Of a DNA stretch of 64,000 nucleotides, positions 9,725 to 19,466 are shown one piece after another; the first letter of the stretch is position 1, and each line of letters begins with the position of its first letter. The stretch is from Lysobacteraceae bacterium P (lineage in GTDB: Bacteria; Pseudomonadota; Gammaproteobacteria; Xanthomonadales; Xanthomonadaceae). The translations under genes were made by a program, and so were the position numbers. Below the pieces are notes generated by a model. That model searched no databases. It had not been told where the DNA came from and was given only the letters and a program-made list of their open reading frames with translations. The stretch is from positions 283,614 through 347,613 of the forward strand of contig SCOX01000003.1 of NCBI GenBank assembly GCA_005503055.1, given 5' to 3'.

Positions 9725-11824
9725 ATGGGCCCGCGTCGCCGCGTCCTGAAGAACAGCGCAGCCGAAGCCAACCAGTTCCGACTGCGCTCCGCGATCGCCT
9801 TCCTGTGCGTGCTGACGGCGCTGGTCGGCCTGGGCTTCTGGTACTTCCGCCTGCAGGTGTGGCAGCACGCCGACTACGCGACGCGCTCGGAGGCCAACCG
9901 CGTCAAGCTGCGCCCGGTGGTGCCCGGTCGCGGGTTGATCCTGGACCGCAAGGGGCGCGTGCTCGCCGACAACGTCCCGGCATATCGCATCGAAGTGACG
10001 CCGTTCGAGGCCGGCAAGACCGACACCTGGCTGCCGTCGCTGGCGAAAGTCGTCGCGCTCACGCCCGAGGACATCGCCCGCTTCGAGGACGAGCGCCGCG
10101 CCACGCGCGGCTTCAAGCCGATCACGCTGAAGCTGCGCGTCACCGAAGACGAGGCCGCGCGCTTCGCGGTCGATCGCTGGCGCTATCCGGGCGTGGACCT
10201 GGTGCCGTACCTCAACCGTCGTTACCCCTACGGCGAGCTGCTTTCGCACGTGATCGGCTACGTCGGCCGCATCGACACCGACGATCTGAAGGAACTGGGC
10301 GACGGCGGCGCCGCGCTCACCCACATCGGCAAGACCGGCCTGGAGCGCTATTACGAGGAAGCGCTGCGCGGCAAGGTCGGGCATGAGCAGATCGAGACCA
10401 ACGTCGACGGCCGGCCGATGCGCCAGGTCGGCCACGTGCCGGCGACGCCCGGCGCCGACCTCAAGCTGAGCATCGACCTCGACCTGCAGGAGGCGATGGT
10501 CACCGCCTTCGGCGACATGGACGGCTCGGCGGTGGCGCTGGACCCGCGCACGGGCGAGGTCCTCGGCATGGTCAGCCTGCCGGGCTACGACACCAACCTG
10601 TTCGTCAACGGCATTTCCAACGTCGACTATCGCGCGCTGATGGACAACCCGTCGCGCCCGCTGTTCAACCGCAACGTGCTCGGCGGCGGCCCGCCGGGTT
10701 CGACGGTGAAGCCGCTGATCGCCCTGGCCGGCCTGGACAGCGGCCTGCGCACGCCCGAGTCCAAGGTCTTTTCGACCGGCACCTTCTACATCCCCGGCCA
10801 GAAGCGCGGCTGGCGCGATGCCCACGGCGGCGCGGGCTGGACCGACCTGCGCAAGTCCATCGCCGCGTCGGTGAACTACTACTACTACAAGCTCGCCTAC
10901 GACATGGGCATCGAGCGCTTCGACCAGTACATGCGCAAGTACGGGTTCGGCCAGCCCACCGGCATCGATCTGTCGGGCGAGAACAAGGGCGTGGTGCCGT
11001 CGCCGGACTGGAAGCGCACGCGCACCAAGGAGCCCTGGTACGCGGGCGAAACCGTCAACGCCGGCATCGGCCAGGGTTACTGGATCGCCACCGTGCTGCA
11101 GCTGGCGCGCGGTACGGCGGCGATCGCCAATGGCGGCAACCTGGTGCGTCCGCATCTGGTCGCCGAACGCCGCGACGGTTACGACACGCCGTGGGTGCCG
11201 CAGCCGCAGCCCGCGCCGCCGCGCATCACCGACAACCCCGGCAATCTGCGCGCCGTGCAGGAAGGCATGATGGCGACGATGGGGCCCGGCGGCACCGGGC
11301 GCGCTATGGCCGTCGGCGCGCCGTACCTGATGGCCGGCAAGACCGGCACCGCGCAGAAGATCAGCCGCAAGGGCAGCCAGAGCTTCGATCCGCACTCGCT
11401 GCCGTACCACCTGCGCCACCAGGCGCTGTTCGTGGGTTATGCACCGGCCGACAACCCGACGATCGCCGTGGCCATCTCGGTCGAACACGGCGGTTTCGGC
11501 GGCAGCACCGCGGCGCCGATCGCGCGCAAGATCTTCGACGCCTGGCTGCTCGGCAAGATGCCCGAGCCGGTTCCCACCGATCCCAAGTACATGCGTCCGC
11601 AGCAGCCGCACGCGGCGCCGATCGGCCCGGCGATTCCCGCCGCGCCCGGCCCGGTGCCGACGCGGCTGCCGGTCGCGGGCGTGATCGCGCCGGGCGTTGC
11701 CGCGGCGAACGCCACCCCGCCGGCCATGCCATCCGCCGGTGCAAACACCAGCCCCTCGTCGAACGCCAGAAGGGCGCCCGCACCGCAGCCTCAGGCCACG
11801 CCACCGCAGGAGCCCACCCGGTGA
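9725..11824 (+). CDS. mrdA: Penicillin-binding protein 2 (elongasome transpeptidase)
   Basis: 699-residue class B PBP that cross-links peptidoglycan during lateral growth. It has an N-terminal membrane anchor (about 17-36), a pedestal domain, and the transpeptidase motifs STVK (Ser326 nucleophile), SVN (382-384) and KTG (539-541). An in-frame ATG 24 bases upstream lies inside mreD; the start one base after the mreD stop is preferred. The last 80 residues are a Pro/Ala-rich tail beyond the usual family end. Its partner RodA follows with a GTGA overlap. Confidence 0.97.
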   Translation: MGPRRRVLKNSAAEANQFRLRSAIAFLCVLTALVGLGFWYFRLQVWQHADYATRSEANRVKLRPVVPGRGLILDRKGRVLADNVPAYRIEVTPFEAGKTDTWLPSLAKVVALTPEDIARFEDERRATRGFKPITLKLRVTEDEAARFAVDRWRYPGVDLVPYLNRRYPYGELLSHVIGYVGRIDTDDLKELGDGGAALTHIGKTGLERYYEEALRGKVGHEQIETNVDGRPMRQVGHVPATPGADLKLSIDLDLQEAMVTAFGDMDGSAVALDPRTGEVLGMVSLPGYDTNLFVNGISNVDYRALMDNPSRPLFNRNVLGGGPPGSTVKPLIALAGLDSGLRTPESKVFSTGTFYIPGQKRGWRDAHGGAGWTDLRKSIAASVNYYYYKLAYDMGIERFDQYMRKYGFGQPTGIDLSGENKGVVPSPDWKRTRTKEPWYAGETVNAGIGQGYWIATVLQLARGTAAIANGGNLVRPHLVAERRDGYDTPWVPQPQPAPPRITDNPGNLRAVQEGMMATMGPGGTGRAMAVGAPYLMAGKTGTAQKISRKGSQSFDPHSLPYHLRHQALFVGYAPADNPTIAVAISVEHGGFGGSTAAPIARKIFDAWLLGKMPEPVPTDPKYMRPQQPHAAPIGPAIPAAPGPVPTRLPVAGVIAPGVAAANATPPAMPSAGANTSPSSNARRAPAPQPQATPPQEPTR

Positions 11825-12933
11825 GGTTGATCCTGCGCTGGCTGTTCGACCTGCTCGTGCGCTTCTCGCGCACGCTCGACCTGCCGCTGCTCGGCGCGCT
11901 GCTCGCGCTGATGGTGATCGGCCTGGCGGTGCTGTACAGCGCCGCCGATCACGCGATGGGGCTGGTCGTGCGCCAGGGCGCGTTCTTCGCCGCCGGCCTG
12001 GGCGTGATGTGGGCGCTGTCGCGCGTGCCGCCCAACCAGCTTCGCAATTGGACGCCGCTGGTGTTCGGCGCCTCGCTGGTGCCGCTGCTGCTGGTGTTGC
12101 TCATCGGCACCGGCAAGCACGGACGCCACTGGATCAACCTGGGCGTGGTCTACGTCCAGCCGGCGGAGCTGCTCAAGCTCAGCCTGCCGATGATGGTCGC
12201 CTGGTACCTCGACCGGCAGGCGTTGCCGCCGCGTTTCCGCACCGTGCTGGTCGCCGCCGTGCTGATCGCGGTGCCGACGGGCCTGATCCTGCTGCAGCCG
12301 GACTTCGGCACCGCGATGCTGGTGGCCATGAGCGGCGCCTTCGCGCTGTATCTGGCGGGCCTGCCGTGGTGGTGGTTCGGCATGGCCTTTGGAGCGGTCG
12401 CGGCGGTGGCGCCGGTGGCATGGTTCTGGTTGCTGCGGCCGTATCAGAAGGACCGCATCCTGACCTTCCTCAATCCCGAGTCCGACCCGCTGGGCACCGG
12501 CTGGAACATCATCCAGTCGAAGATCGCTATCGGCGCGGGCGGCCTCACCGGCAAGGGCTGGGGACAGGGCTCGCAATCGCATCTCAACTACCTGCCCGAA
12601 CACACCACCGATTTCATCTTCGCCGTGCTGAGCGAGGAGTTCGGCTGGATCGGCGTGGGAACCGTATTGGCGCTGTACCTGTTCGTGATCGGCCGCTGCC
12701 TGTGGATCGCGGCCGAAGCGCGCGACGGTTTTTCGCGCCTGATCGCCGGGGCGCTGGGCCTGGCGTTCTGCGTGTACGTGATCGTCAACGGCGGCATGAT
12801 CTCCGGCCTGCTGCCGGTGGTCGGCGTGCCCATGCCGCTGCTGAGCTATGGCGGCACCTCGGCGGTCTCGCTGCTGGCCGGGCTGGGCGTGGTGATGGCG
12901 GTTCGCGCGCACCGGCCGATCTACGCGCGCTGA
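11821..12933 (+). CDS. rodA: Peptidoglycan glycosyltransferase RodA (SEDS)
   Basis: 370-residue SEDS-family polymerase working with PBP2; about ten membrane segments. Family features include GKHGRHWINLG, QPDFGTAMLV, the large periplasmic loop with LTGKGWGQGSQSHLNYLPE and TTDFIFAVLSEEFGW, and the C-terminal GVPMPLLSYGGTS. The GTG start overlaps the mrdA stop (GTGA); the longer upstream reading is a shadow of mrdA. It sits in the mre-mrd operon, as expected for the elongation machinery. Confidence 0.97.
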   Translation: MRLILRWLFDLLVRFSRTLDLPLLGALLALMVIGLAVLYSAADHAMGLVVRQGAFFAAGLGVMWALSRVPPNQLRNWTPLVFGASLVPLLLVLLIGTGKHGRHWINLGVVYVQPAELLKLSLPMMVAWYLDRQALPPRFRTVLVAAVLIAVPTGLILLQPDFGTAMLVAMSGAFALYLAGLPWWWFGMAFGAVAAVAPVAWFWLLRPYQKDRILTFLNPESDPLGTGWNIIQSKIAIGAGGLTGKGWGQGSQSHLNYLPEHTTDFIFAVLSEEFGWIGVGTVLALYLFVIGRCLWIAAEARDGFSRLIAGALGLAFCVYVIVNGGMISGLLPVVGVPMPLLSYGGTSAVSLLAGLGVVMAVRAHRPIYAR

Positions 12934-13040
12934 GGCGCCTGTTCATCGTGTCGCATGCCTTCGCGCCAACCTGACTCGTGGCCCCCGCGCGCATGAACAC
13001 GCGGTCCTGGCTCTCCGGAGCGCGTGCTACCCTCGCGTCG

Positions 13041-14192
13041 ATGACCCGACGCCACTACACCCGTAGCGCCGTGATCAGCGCGCTCTTGTTCGCGTTGGCC
13101 GGTTGCGCCACCCAGGCCTCCGCGCCCGCCCCTCAGACGTCCACACCCACCGCCCCGGCCAAGCCGGTGCCGGGCACGCCTGCGTTGCCCGAACCGGTGG
13201 TGCGGCAGCCGCTGGAGATCGCCCGTGCCGCGTTCGTGCGCGACACGGCGGCGCAGTACGGGATCGACCCGGCCTATATCGAATCGGTGCTGGCGAAGGC
13301 CGAGATCCGCGACAGCATCATCGCCGCCATGTCCAAGCCGGCCGAAGCCAAGCCGTGGCGCGACTACCGACCGATCTTCATCACCCAGTCGCGCGTCGAC
13401 GGCGGCCGCGCCTTCCTCGCCGAACACCGCGATGAACTCGCCCGCGCCGAAGCCAAGTACGGCGTGCCCGCGCAGGTGATCGTCTCGATCATCGGCGTGG
13501 AAACCAATTACGGCCGCAACACCGGTTCGTACCCGGTGCTCGATGCGCTGTACACGCTCGCCTTCGCTTACCCGCGCAGCGGCGACCCGGCCAAGCTGGA
13601 CCGCGAGAACCGCCGCGAGGCGTTCTTCCGCGGCGAGTTGGGCCAGTTGTTCGCGCTGGGCAAGGAAACCGGCCTGGACATCACCACGCTCAAGGGCAGC
13701 TACGCCGGCGCCATGGGCTGGGGACAGTTCATGCCGTCGAGTTATCGCGAGTTCGCGGTCGACGGAAACGGCGACGGCAAGCGCGACCTGTTCAACGACC
13801 TCGACGACGTGTTCGCGTCCATCGCCAACTACTTCGTGCAGAAGGGCGGTTGGGTCCGCGGTGGTCCGGTGACGGTGCGCGCCAACGCCGCCGCCAACGC
13901 GCAGCCGATCGACCCGGAAACCCTGGATCCGTCGTTCACGATGGACGACCTGGCCACGCGTGGTTTCCGTCCGCTCGAGCCCGTCGCGCCCCCGCAGCAG
14001 AACGCCACGGTGGTCATGCTCGACGGAACCGCCGGGCCGGAGTACTGGTTCGGCTTCCGCAACTTCTACGCGATCACCCGCTACAACATCTCCAAGCACT
14101 ACGCGATGGCGGTGTACCAGCTGAGCGAGGCGATCGCCGGGCGCGGCGAGGCGCAGGTCGCGGCCACGCCCGACGGGCAACCGTCCGCATGA
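13041..14192 (+). CDS. mltB: Lytic murein transglycosylase B, lipoprotein
   Basis: 383-residue outer-membrane lipoprotein that cleaves the glycan strand to 1,6-anhydro-muropeptides (GH103 family). The signal peptide ends with lipobox LAGC. The catalytic acid Glu154 lies in IGVETNYGRNTGSYPVLDALYTLAF-type context, and MGWGQFMPSSYREFAVDGNGDG follows. Two earlier in-frame starts (GTG 12978, ATG 12993) exist; the ATG at 13041 gives the best lipoprotein signal. It overlaps rlpA by ATGA, pairing two septum- and envelope-trimming lytic transglycosylases. Confidence 0.94.
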   Translation: MTRRHYTRSAVISALLFALAGCATQASAPAPQTSTPTAPAKPVPGTPALPEPVVRQPLEIARAAFVRDTAAQYGIDPAYIESVLAKAEIRDSIIAAMSKPAEAKPWRDYRPIFITQSRVDGGRAFLAEHRDELARAEAKYGVPAQVIVSIIGVETNYGRNTGSYPVLDALYTLAFAYPRSGDPAKLDRENRREAFFRGELGQLFALGKETGLDITTLKGSYAGAMGWGQFMPSSYREFAVDGNGDGKRDLFNDLDDVFASIANYFVQKGGWVRGGPVTVRANAAANAQPIDPETLDPSFTMDDLATRGFRPLEPVAPPQQNATVVMLDGTAGPEYWFGFRNFYAITRYNISKHYAMAVYQLSEAIAGRGEAQVAATPDGQPSA

Positions 14193-15370
14193 TTCGCCTT
14201 CCTGCCCTTGGCGCCGCAGCCGCCCGGACGTTCCTGGCGGTCGCGGTGATCGGCCTGGCTGCCTGTGCCAGCTCGCCGAAGAAGTCCGGATCGCAGGCGG
14301 TCGCCGCGCCCGAGCGAGGCGGCGTTCACCACGCGCCGCTGCCTGGCGGCAAGAAGAAGTCCCCCTACGCGCCGGCCGCAGAAGATCCGTCCACGCGTGG
14401 CCATTACACCGCCGGCGGTCTCTATAAGCCCGGTGTGTCGGACAGCACGCCCGACCACGTCCCCGACGTCGACGCGATCCCCGAACCCGAAGTCACCAAC
14501 GAACCGCGTTCGGCTGTCGGCAACCGCGCCAGCTATGCGGTGCTCGGCAAGACCTACAAGGTGATGGACAACCCCAAGGGATACGTCGAGCGCGGCACGG
14601 CTTCGTACTACGGGCAGAAGTTCCACGGACGCCGCACGTCCAACCTGGAGGTGTACGACATGTACGCCTTCACCGCCGCACACAAGACGCTGCCGCTGCC
14701 GAGCTTCGCGCGCGTGACCAACCTCGACAACGGCAAGAGCGTCACGGTGCGCGTGAACGACCGCGGTCCGTTCCACGAAGGCCGCGTGATCGATCTGAGC
14801 TACGCCGCCGCGGTGAAGCTCGGCATCACCCAGCGCGGCACCGGTCGCGTGGAAGTGCGCGCGCTGGTGCCGGGCGATGATGCCCCGGTCTACGCCGCGA
14901 CGCCTGCCACACCGGCCCCTGCGCCGGCGCCCGCGAAGCCGCCGAGCGCGATGGACCGCCTGGTCGCCGCGATTCCCGTCGGCACGGCCAGCGCCGCAGT
15001 GCTGCCGCCGGGCGTGCGCATCGCCACCGGCAAGCCCACCGTGCTGAGCGGCAACGCCGGCAAGTTCGCCGGCGCCGTCGCCGCGGCGCAGGCGGCCACG
15101 CCAGCGCCTATCGCGGTGCCGACCGTCGAAGTCGGCGGCGATAACGTCGTATTCCAGGTCGCCAGCTTCACTGCGCGGGAAAATGCCGACCGCGCCCTGG
15201 GCCGCCTGCGCCAGGCCGGCATCGACGCCGCGCAGATCAGCGACGCCAGCGCCAACGGCCAGACGGTCTGGCGCCTGCGCGTCGGTCCGCTGCAAGCGGC
15301 GCAGGCCCCGGAACTCGCGGCCCGTATCGCGGGTCTGGGATTCGGCCAGCCGCAGCGCGTCCGCGACTAG
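14189..15370 (+). CDS. rlpA: Septal ring lytic transglycosylase RlpA
   Basis: 393-residue lipoprotein (lipobox LAAC, around Cys28). A double-psi beta-barrel occupies about 125-230, with RGTASYYGQKFHGRRTSN, TNLDNGKSVTVRVNDRGPF and the catalytic-type Asp in VNDRGPF. A C-terminal SPOR domain (about 315-390, VFQVASFTARENADRALGRL) binds denuded glycan at division sites. An Ala/Pro-rich linker separates them. Coupled to mltB by a 4-base overlap and followed by dacC, it completes a peptidoglycan-remodelling cluster. Confidence 0.94.
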   Translation: MIRLPALGAAAARTFLAVAVIGLAACASSPKKSGSQAVAAPERGGVHHAPLPGGKKKSPYAPAAEDPSTRGHYTAGGLYKPGVSDSTPDHVPDVDAIPEPEVTNEPRSAVGNRASYAVLGKTYKVMDNPKGYVERGTASYYGQKFHGRRTSNLEVYDMYAFTAAHKTLPLPSFARVTNLDNGKSVTVRVNDRGPFHEGRVIDLSYAAAVKLGITQRGTGRVEVRALVPGDDAPVYAATPATPAPAPAPAKPPSAMDRLVAAIPVGTASAAVLPPGVRIATGKPTVLSGNAGKFAGAVAAAQAATPAPIAVPTVEVGGDNVVFQVASFTARENADRALGRLRQAGIDAAQISDASANGQTVWRLRVGPLQAAQAPELAARIAGLGFGQPQRVRD

Positions 15371-15432
15371 ACTCTTTCTCACCCATTCATTGCCAATGGC
15401 CGGCTTCGCCGGCGCCCGGAGCCGTACAGAAG

Positions 15433-16647
15433 ATGAAAGTCCCCGCTCTTGCCAGAGCCGCCGTCGTCGCGGCCGCCGCCACGCTGGTGGCCGGTCTCGC
15501 CCTCGCCCAGACCACGCCGCAGCCGCGCGCCGCGCTCCCGCCGGCCAGCGACAGCCTGCCGGTTCCGCCGCCGCCGAAGATCGCCGGCACCGCCTGGGTG
15601 CTGATGGACGCCGCAAGCGGCAACATCCTGGCCGGCGAGAACTACGACACGCGCCTGGAGCCGGCCAGCATCACCAAGGTGATGACCAGCTACGTGATCG
15701 CCGCCGAAATGGCCGCCGGCAAGGTCAAGGGCGACGACCAGGTCATGATGACCGAGAACGCCTGGCGCGTCGGCGGTGCCGGTACCGACGGCAGCTATTC
15801 GGGTTTCGAGGTCAACAAGACCGCGCCGCTGCTGGAAATGGAAAAGGGCATGGTGGTGCAGTCGGGCAACGACGCCGCCATCGCGCTGGCCGAACACGTG
15901 GCCGGCAGCACCGACGCTTTCGCAGCGCTGATGAACCAGTACGCCGCGCGTATCGGCCTGAAGAACAGCCACTTCGTCAATCCGACCGGCCTGTCCGATC
16001 CGGAGCATTTCTCCACCGCGCACGACCTGGCGCTGCTCGGCCGCGCGCTGTCGCACGACTTTCCGGTCGCGTACTCGTACAACAAGATCAAGGAATTCAC
16101 GGTCGGCCCGATCACCCAGCCGAACCGCAACCTGCTGCTGTGGCGTGATCCGACCGTGGACGGCATCAAGACCGGCCACCATTCCGGTGCCGGCTACTGC
16201 CTGATGGCCTCGGCCAAGCGCGGCGACCAGCGCCTGATCTCGGTCGTCATGGGCTCCACCAGCGAGAACCAGCGCGCGGTCGACTCGCAGGCGCTGCTCA
16301 ACTGGGGCTTCCGCTTCTTCGAAACCCACAAGCTCTACGACGTCGGCAAGGCCGTGGCGAAGCAGAAGGTGTGGAAGGGCGCCACCGACGAAGTGCAGCT
16401 GGGCGTCGCCGAGCCGCTGCTGGTGACCGTGCAGCGCGGCAAGTACGACCAGCTCAAGCCGATGATGGACGTGCCCAAGACGCTGGTCGCGCCGATCGCC
16501 AAGGGCCAGAAGATCGGCACGGTGAAGGTGATGCTGGACGGCAAGGTCGTTTCGCAGCGCCCGCTGGTCGCGCTCAACGCGGTCGAGCAGGGCGGCTTCT
16601 TCAAGCGCCTGTGGGATGAGTTCTGGATGTGGTGGGAGTCGGACTGA
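15433..16647 (+). CDS. dacC: D-alanyl-D-alanine carboxypeptidase (PBP5/6 type)
   Basis: 404-residue periplasmic serine peptidase (S11) that removes the terminal D-Ala from stem peptides. A cleavable signal (about 1-26, ending LALAQT) leads it. Motifs are SITK with Ser79, SGN at 144-146 and KTG at 246-248. The C-terminal beta domain ends with the amphipathic helix FFKRLWDEFWMWW, which would hold it to the inner membrane. It is the last gene of the elongation cluster and is followed by a stem-loop terminator. The dacA/dacC naming cannot be settled from sequence. Confidence 0.95.
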   Translation: MKVPALARAAVVAAAATLVAGLALAQTTPQPRAALPPASDSLPVPPPPKIAGTAWVLMDAASGNILAGENYDTRLEPASITKVMTSYVIAAEMAAGKVKGDDQVMMTENAWRVGGAGTDGSYSGFEVNKTAPLLEMEKGMVVQSGNDAAIALAEHVAGSTDAFAALMNQYAARIGLKNSHFVNPTGLSDPEHFSTAHDLALLGRALSHDFPVAYSYNKIKEFTVGPITQPNRNLLLWRDPTVDGIKTGHHSGAGYCLMASAKRGDQRLISVVMGSTSENQRAVDSQALLNWGFRFFETHKLYDVGKAVAKQKVWKGATDEVQLGVAEPLLVTVQRGKYDQLKPMMDVPKTLVAPIAKGQKIGTVKVMLDGKVVSQRPLVALNAVEQGGFFKRLWDEFWMWWESD

Positions 16648-16673
16648 GGTCCGCGCATCCCCAAGCGACTTCG

Positions 16674-16703
16674 CGAAGGCCGGCTCATGCCGGCCTTCGT
16701 CGT
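16674..16703. terminator. Stem-loop terminator after dacC
   Basis: CGAAGGCCGG-CTCATG-CCGGCCTTCG is a perfect 10-bp stem with a 6-base loop, followed by TCGTT. It lies between two convergent genes and probably works for both. Confidence 0.75.
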
Positions 16704-16711
16704 TGCGGGGC

Positions 16712-17005
16712 TCAGTACGCCAGCGCCGCGAGCGTCGGCCAGGGCAGGCAGGCGTATCCGCACAACAGCACGACCGCCGGCTTCTCGCGTCCGCGCCGCA
16801 GCAGGCGCGCGGCCAGCAGATAGGTCGCCAGCGCGAGGGTGCAGAGCAGGGCGATGAACGGCACCGCGATCGCGAGCGCGTCGGAGGTGCCCGTGTCGCC
16901 ATAGCCGGCCACCATCAGGGACAGGATCAGGACCAGCGCGGCCATGGCGCCGGTGTAGGTGGTGAGCAGTAGGATCAGGCTGCGATGGGACAGGACCTTG
17001 GGCAT
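16712..17005 (-). CDS. Small hypothetical membrane protein
   Basis: 97 residues with two clear hydrophobic segments (about 9-33 and 43-66), an RLLRRGREK basic patch and a third weak hydrophobic C-terminus. No family recognised. The start MPKVLSHRS is preferred over a longer upstream reading that lacks any conserved look. It converges with dacC over the shared terminator and is divergent from ybeD. Confidence 0.6.
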   Translation of the reverse strand: MPKVLSHRSLILLLTTYTGAMAALVLILSLMVAGYGDTGTSDALAIAVPFIALLCTLALATYLLAARLLRRGREKPAVVLLCGYACLPWPTLAALAY

Positions 17006-17163
17006 CGGGAGGGGGCGTCGTGGCGAGGCCGGCAGTCTGGGCAGCGCGCCTCGGGCGCCGAATAGGACGATTCCGGAAAGATCGCGCCGGGGAACGTCGT
17101 GTTGCGTCGGCACGCGGCGTCCGCGCCTTGGGTTTGCCGGAGGGCGGTCCCATAATTCGCCCC

Positions 17164-17442
17164 ATGGAAATCAAATCCGACAACCCGGAGCACGGCTTCC
17201 AGTTCCCCGGCACGTTCGAGGTCAGCGCCATGGGCGCGGCCGAGAAGGACCTGGAAACGGTGCTGCCGACGCTGCTATTGGACGCAGGCATCGAAGTCCT
17301 GCAGGAAACGGTCAACTGGAAACCGTCCAGTACCGGTCGCTTCGTCTCGGTGCGGATCAGCTTCCGCGCCGTGAGCCGCGAGCAGTACGACCTGGCGCAT
17401 CAGGTGCTGCGCGAACATCCGGAAGTGAAGTGGACGCTCTGA
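17164..17442 (+). CDS. ybeD: YbeD family protein (DUF493), lipoate operon regulator-like
   Basis: 92-residue small alpha/beta protein of the YbeD/DUF493 family, with [32 protein letters not shown] and the [17 protein letters not shown] end. Family members sit next to lipB in many gammaproteobacteria and are thought to be ACT-like regulators. The ATG at 17164 matches the family start. The 3' end overlaps the predicted lipB GTG by 13 bases. Confidence 0.93.
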   Translation: MEIKSDNPEHGFQFPGTFEVSAMGAAEKDLETVLPTLLLDAGIEVLQETVNWKPSSTGRFVSVRISFRAVSREQYDLAHQVLREHPEVKWTL

Positions 17443-18122
17443 GCGAACCGCTCTCCGTCGCGCCGCAGTCGGCGCAAGCCTCATCGCCGACGCGCCTGCG
17501 CGACCTCGGCCGTCGTGCCTACGAGCCGGTCTGGCGCGCCATGCAGGCCTTCACCGACGCGCGCGACACGGACACGCCCGACGAACTGTGGCTGGTCGAG
17601 CACGACCCGGTCTTCACCCTGGGCCAGGCCGGCAAGGACGAGCACGTGCTGTTCCCGGGCGAGATTCCGGTGATCCACGTCGACCGTGGCGGCCAGGTGA
17701 CCTACCACGGCCCCGGCCAGATCGTGCTGTATCCGCTGCTCGATCTGAAGCGCCTCAAGCTCGGCGTGAAGGAATACGTGCACCGGGTCGAGCAGGCGAT
17801 GATCGACACGCTGGGCGACTGGAACATCCATGCGCAGCGCCGCGACGGCGCCCCGGGCGTGTACGTGAACGAGGCCAAGATCGGCGCGCTGGGCATCCGC
17901 GTGCGCCGCGGATGCACCTTCCATGGCCTGGCGTTCAACATCGCGATGGACCTGGAACCGTTCCAGCGCATCAATCCCTGCGGTTACCAGGGGCTGCAGG
18001 TGACCTCGATGCTAGACTTGGGCGGCCCCTCGGGGCTGGACGCGGTGAAGCCGGTGCTGATCGCGCACGTCGCCCGCCAGTTCGGCCTCGACATCCGGCC
18101 GGCCCCGCCGCCGACGTTCTGA
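17430..18122 (+). CDS. lipB: Octanoyltransferase LipB
   Basis: 230-residue lipoyl(octanoyl) transferase moving octanoyl from ACP to lipoyl domains of 2-oxoacid dehydrogenases and GcvH. Conserved [12 protein letters not shown], the acyl-binding Lys150 ([10 protein letters not shown]) and the catalytic Cys184 (NPCGYQG) are present. No ATG fits; the GTG at 17430, inside the 3' end of ybeD, gives a normal N-terminus (MDALSEPL). ybeD, lipB and lipA run together in the order seen in E. coli and xanthomonads. Confidence 0.95.
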   Translation: MDALSEPLSVAPQSAQASSPTRLRDLGRRAYEPVWRAMQAFTDARDTDTPDELWLVEHDPVFTLGQAGKDEHVLFPGEIPVIHVDRGGQVTYHGPGQIVLYPLLDLKRLKLGVKEYVHRVEQAMIDTLGDWNIHAQRRDGAPGVYVNEAKIGALGIRVRRGCTFHGLAFNIAMDLEPFQRINPCGYQGLQVTSMLDLGGPSGLDAVKPVLIAHVARQFGLDIRPAPPPTF

Positions 18123-18179
18123 CCCTCATCCCGACGCGCCCCGAAGCCGGGGCCGCCGCTCCAGAGATCCACGCACGCC

Positions 18180-19196
18180 ATGACCGAGTCCGCCTCCAAG
18201 ACCATCCCGCTGTCGGTGGTGAGCGGCGATGCCGCGCCGGCCACGCTGCAGCCCGGCGTGAAGCAGGTCGCCGGCGACAAGATCGCGCGCTCGCCGGTGC
18301 AGTTCGCCGATACGCCGGTGCTGCGCAAGCCGTCGTGGATCCGCGTGCGCATTCCCTCGGGTAATTCGGTGCAGCAGCTCAAGGCCAAGCTGCGCGAAAA
18401 CCGCCTGGTGACCGTCTGCGAGGAAGCCAGCTGCCCCAACATCCATGAGTGCTTCAGCCACGGCACGGCGACCTTCATGATCCTGGGCGAGGTCTGCACC
18501 CGCCGCTGCAGCTTCTGCGATGTCGCCCATGGCCGCCCGAAGCCGCCGGATCCGGCCGAGCCGCAGAGCCTGGCGACCACCGTCGCCGACATGGCGCTGA
18601 AGTATGTCGTGGTCACCAGCGTCGATCGCGACGACCTGCGCGACGGCGGTGCCCAGCACTTCGTCGACTGCATCGCGGCGATCCGCCATCACAGCCCGCG
18701 CACGAAGATCGAAGTCCTCACGCCCGATTTCCGCGGCAAGGGCCGCATGGAACGCGCGCTGGAGATCCTGGCGACCAATCCGCCGGACGTGTTCAACCAC
18801 AACGTCGAAACCGTGCCGGACCTGTATCGCAACGTCCGCCCGGGCGCCGACTACCAGTGGTCGCTGACCCTGCTGAAGAAGTTCAAGGCGCAGCATCCGC
18901 AGGTCGCGACCAAGAGCGGCATCATGCTCGGCCTGGGCGAGACCATGGAGCAGGTGCAGGCCACCCTGCGCGACCTGCGCGAGCACGACGTGGACATGAT
19001 CACGATCGGCCAGTACCTGCAGCCCAGCCCGCACCACCATCCGGTCCTGCGCTACTGGACGCCGGATGAGTTCAAGGCGCTCGAGGAATACGGCATGGCG
19101 CTGGGCTTCAACCACGTCGCCTCCGGCCCGCTGGTCCGCTCCTCGTATCACGCCGACCGCTCGGCGATGGAAGCCGGCTTCGTCGCCGCCGGCTGA
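18180..19196 (+). CDS. lipA: Lipoyl synthase LipA
   Basis: 338-residue radical-SAM enzyme inserting two sulfurs into octanoyl groups. The auxiliary cluster cysteines are Cys80, Cys85 and Cys91 ([12 protein letters not shown]), and the radical-SAM cluster is Cys106, Cys110 and Cys113 (CTRRCSFC). The C-terminal Ser that ligates the auxiliary cluster is in [12 protein letters not shown]. It lies 57 bases after lipB and is probably in the same transcript. The N-terminus is about 15-20 residues longer than in E. coli, as is usual in this family. Confidence 0.97.
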   Translation: MTESASKTIPLSVVSGDAAPATLQPGVKQVAGDKIARSPVQFADTPVLRKPSWIRVRIPSGNSVQQLKAKLRENRLVTVCEEASCPNIHECFSHGTATFMILGEVCTRRCSFCDVAHGRPKPPDPAEPQSLATTVADMALKYVVVTSVDRDDLRDGGAQHFVDCIAAIRHHSPRTKIEVLTPDFRGKGRMERALEILATNPPDVFNHNVETVPDLYRNVRPGADYQWSLTLLKKFKAQHPQVATKSGIMLGLGETMEQVQATLRDLREHDVDMITIGQYLQPSPHHHPVLRYWTPDEFKALEEYGMALGFNHVASGPLVRSSYHADRSAMEAGFVAAG

Positions 19197-19466
19197 TCGC
19201 CTTCGCCCGCTCACGCGCCTTTGATCGGCAAAGTCCGAGGCTAACCGCTGCCTGACTGCCGCCCGTCGCCTAGCTGAACGCGCCGGTATGAATGGGTGAA
19301 ATGCGGCTGGCGACACGCTAATTCCCATGGACGGTGGGTGACAGCCGCTGCAACTTTCGGCACTGTGGGGTTGTCCAAACGCCGTCCATTCTGCGTTGGA
19401 CTCCTCAGGTTCTCCCTGATCTGCAACCCCTATGTCGGCTGCCCCCCGGCCGCGAAAGCATCCTCG

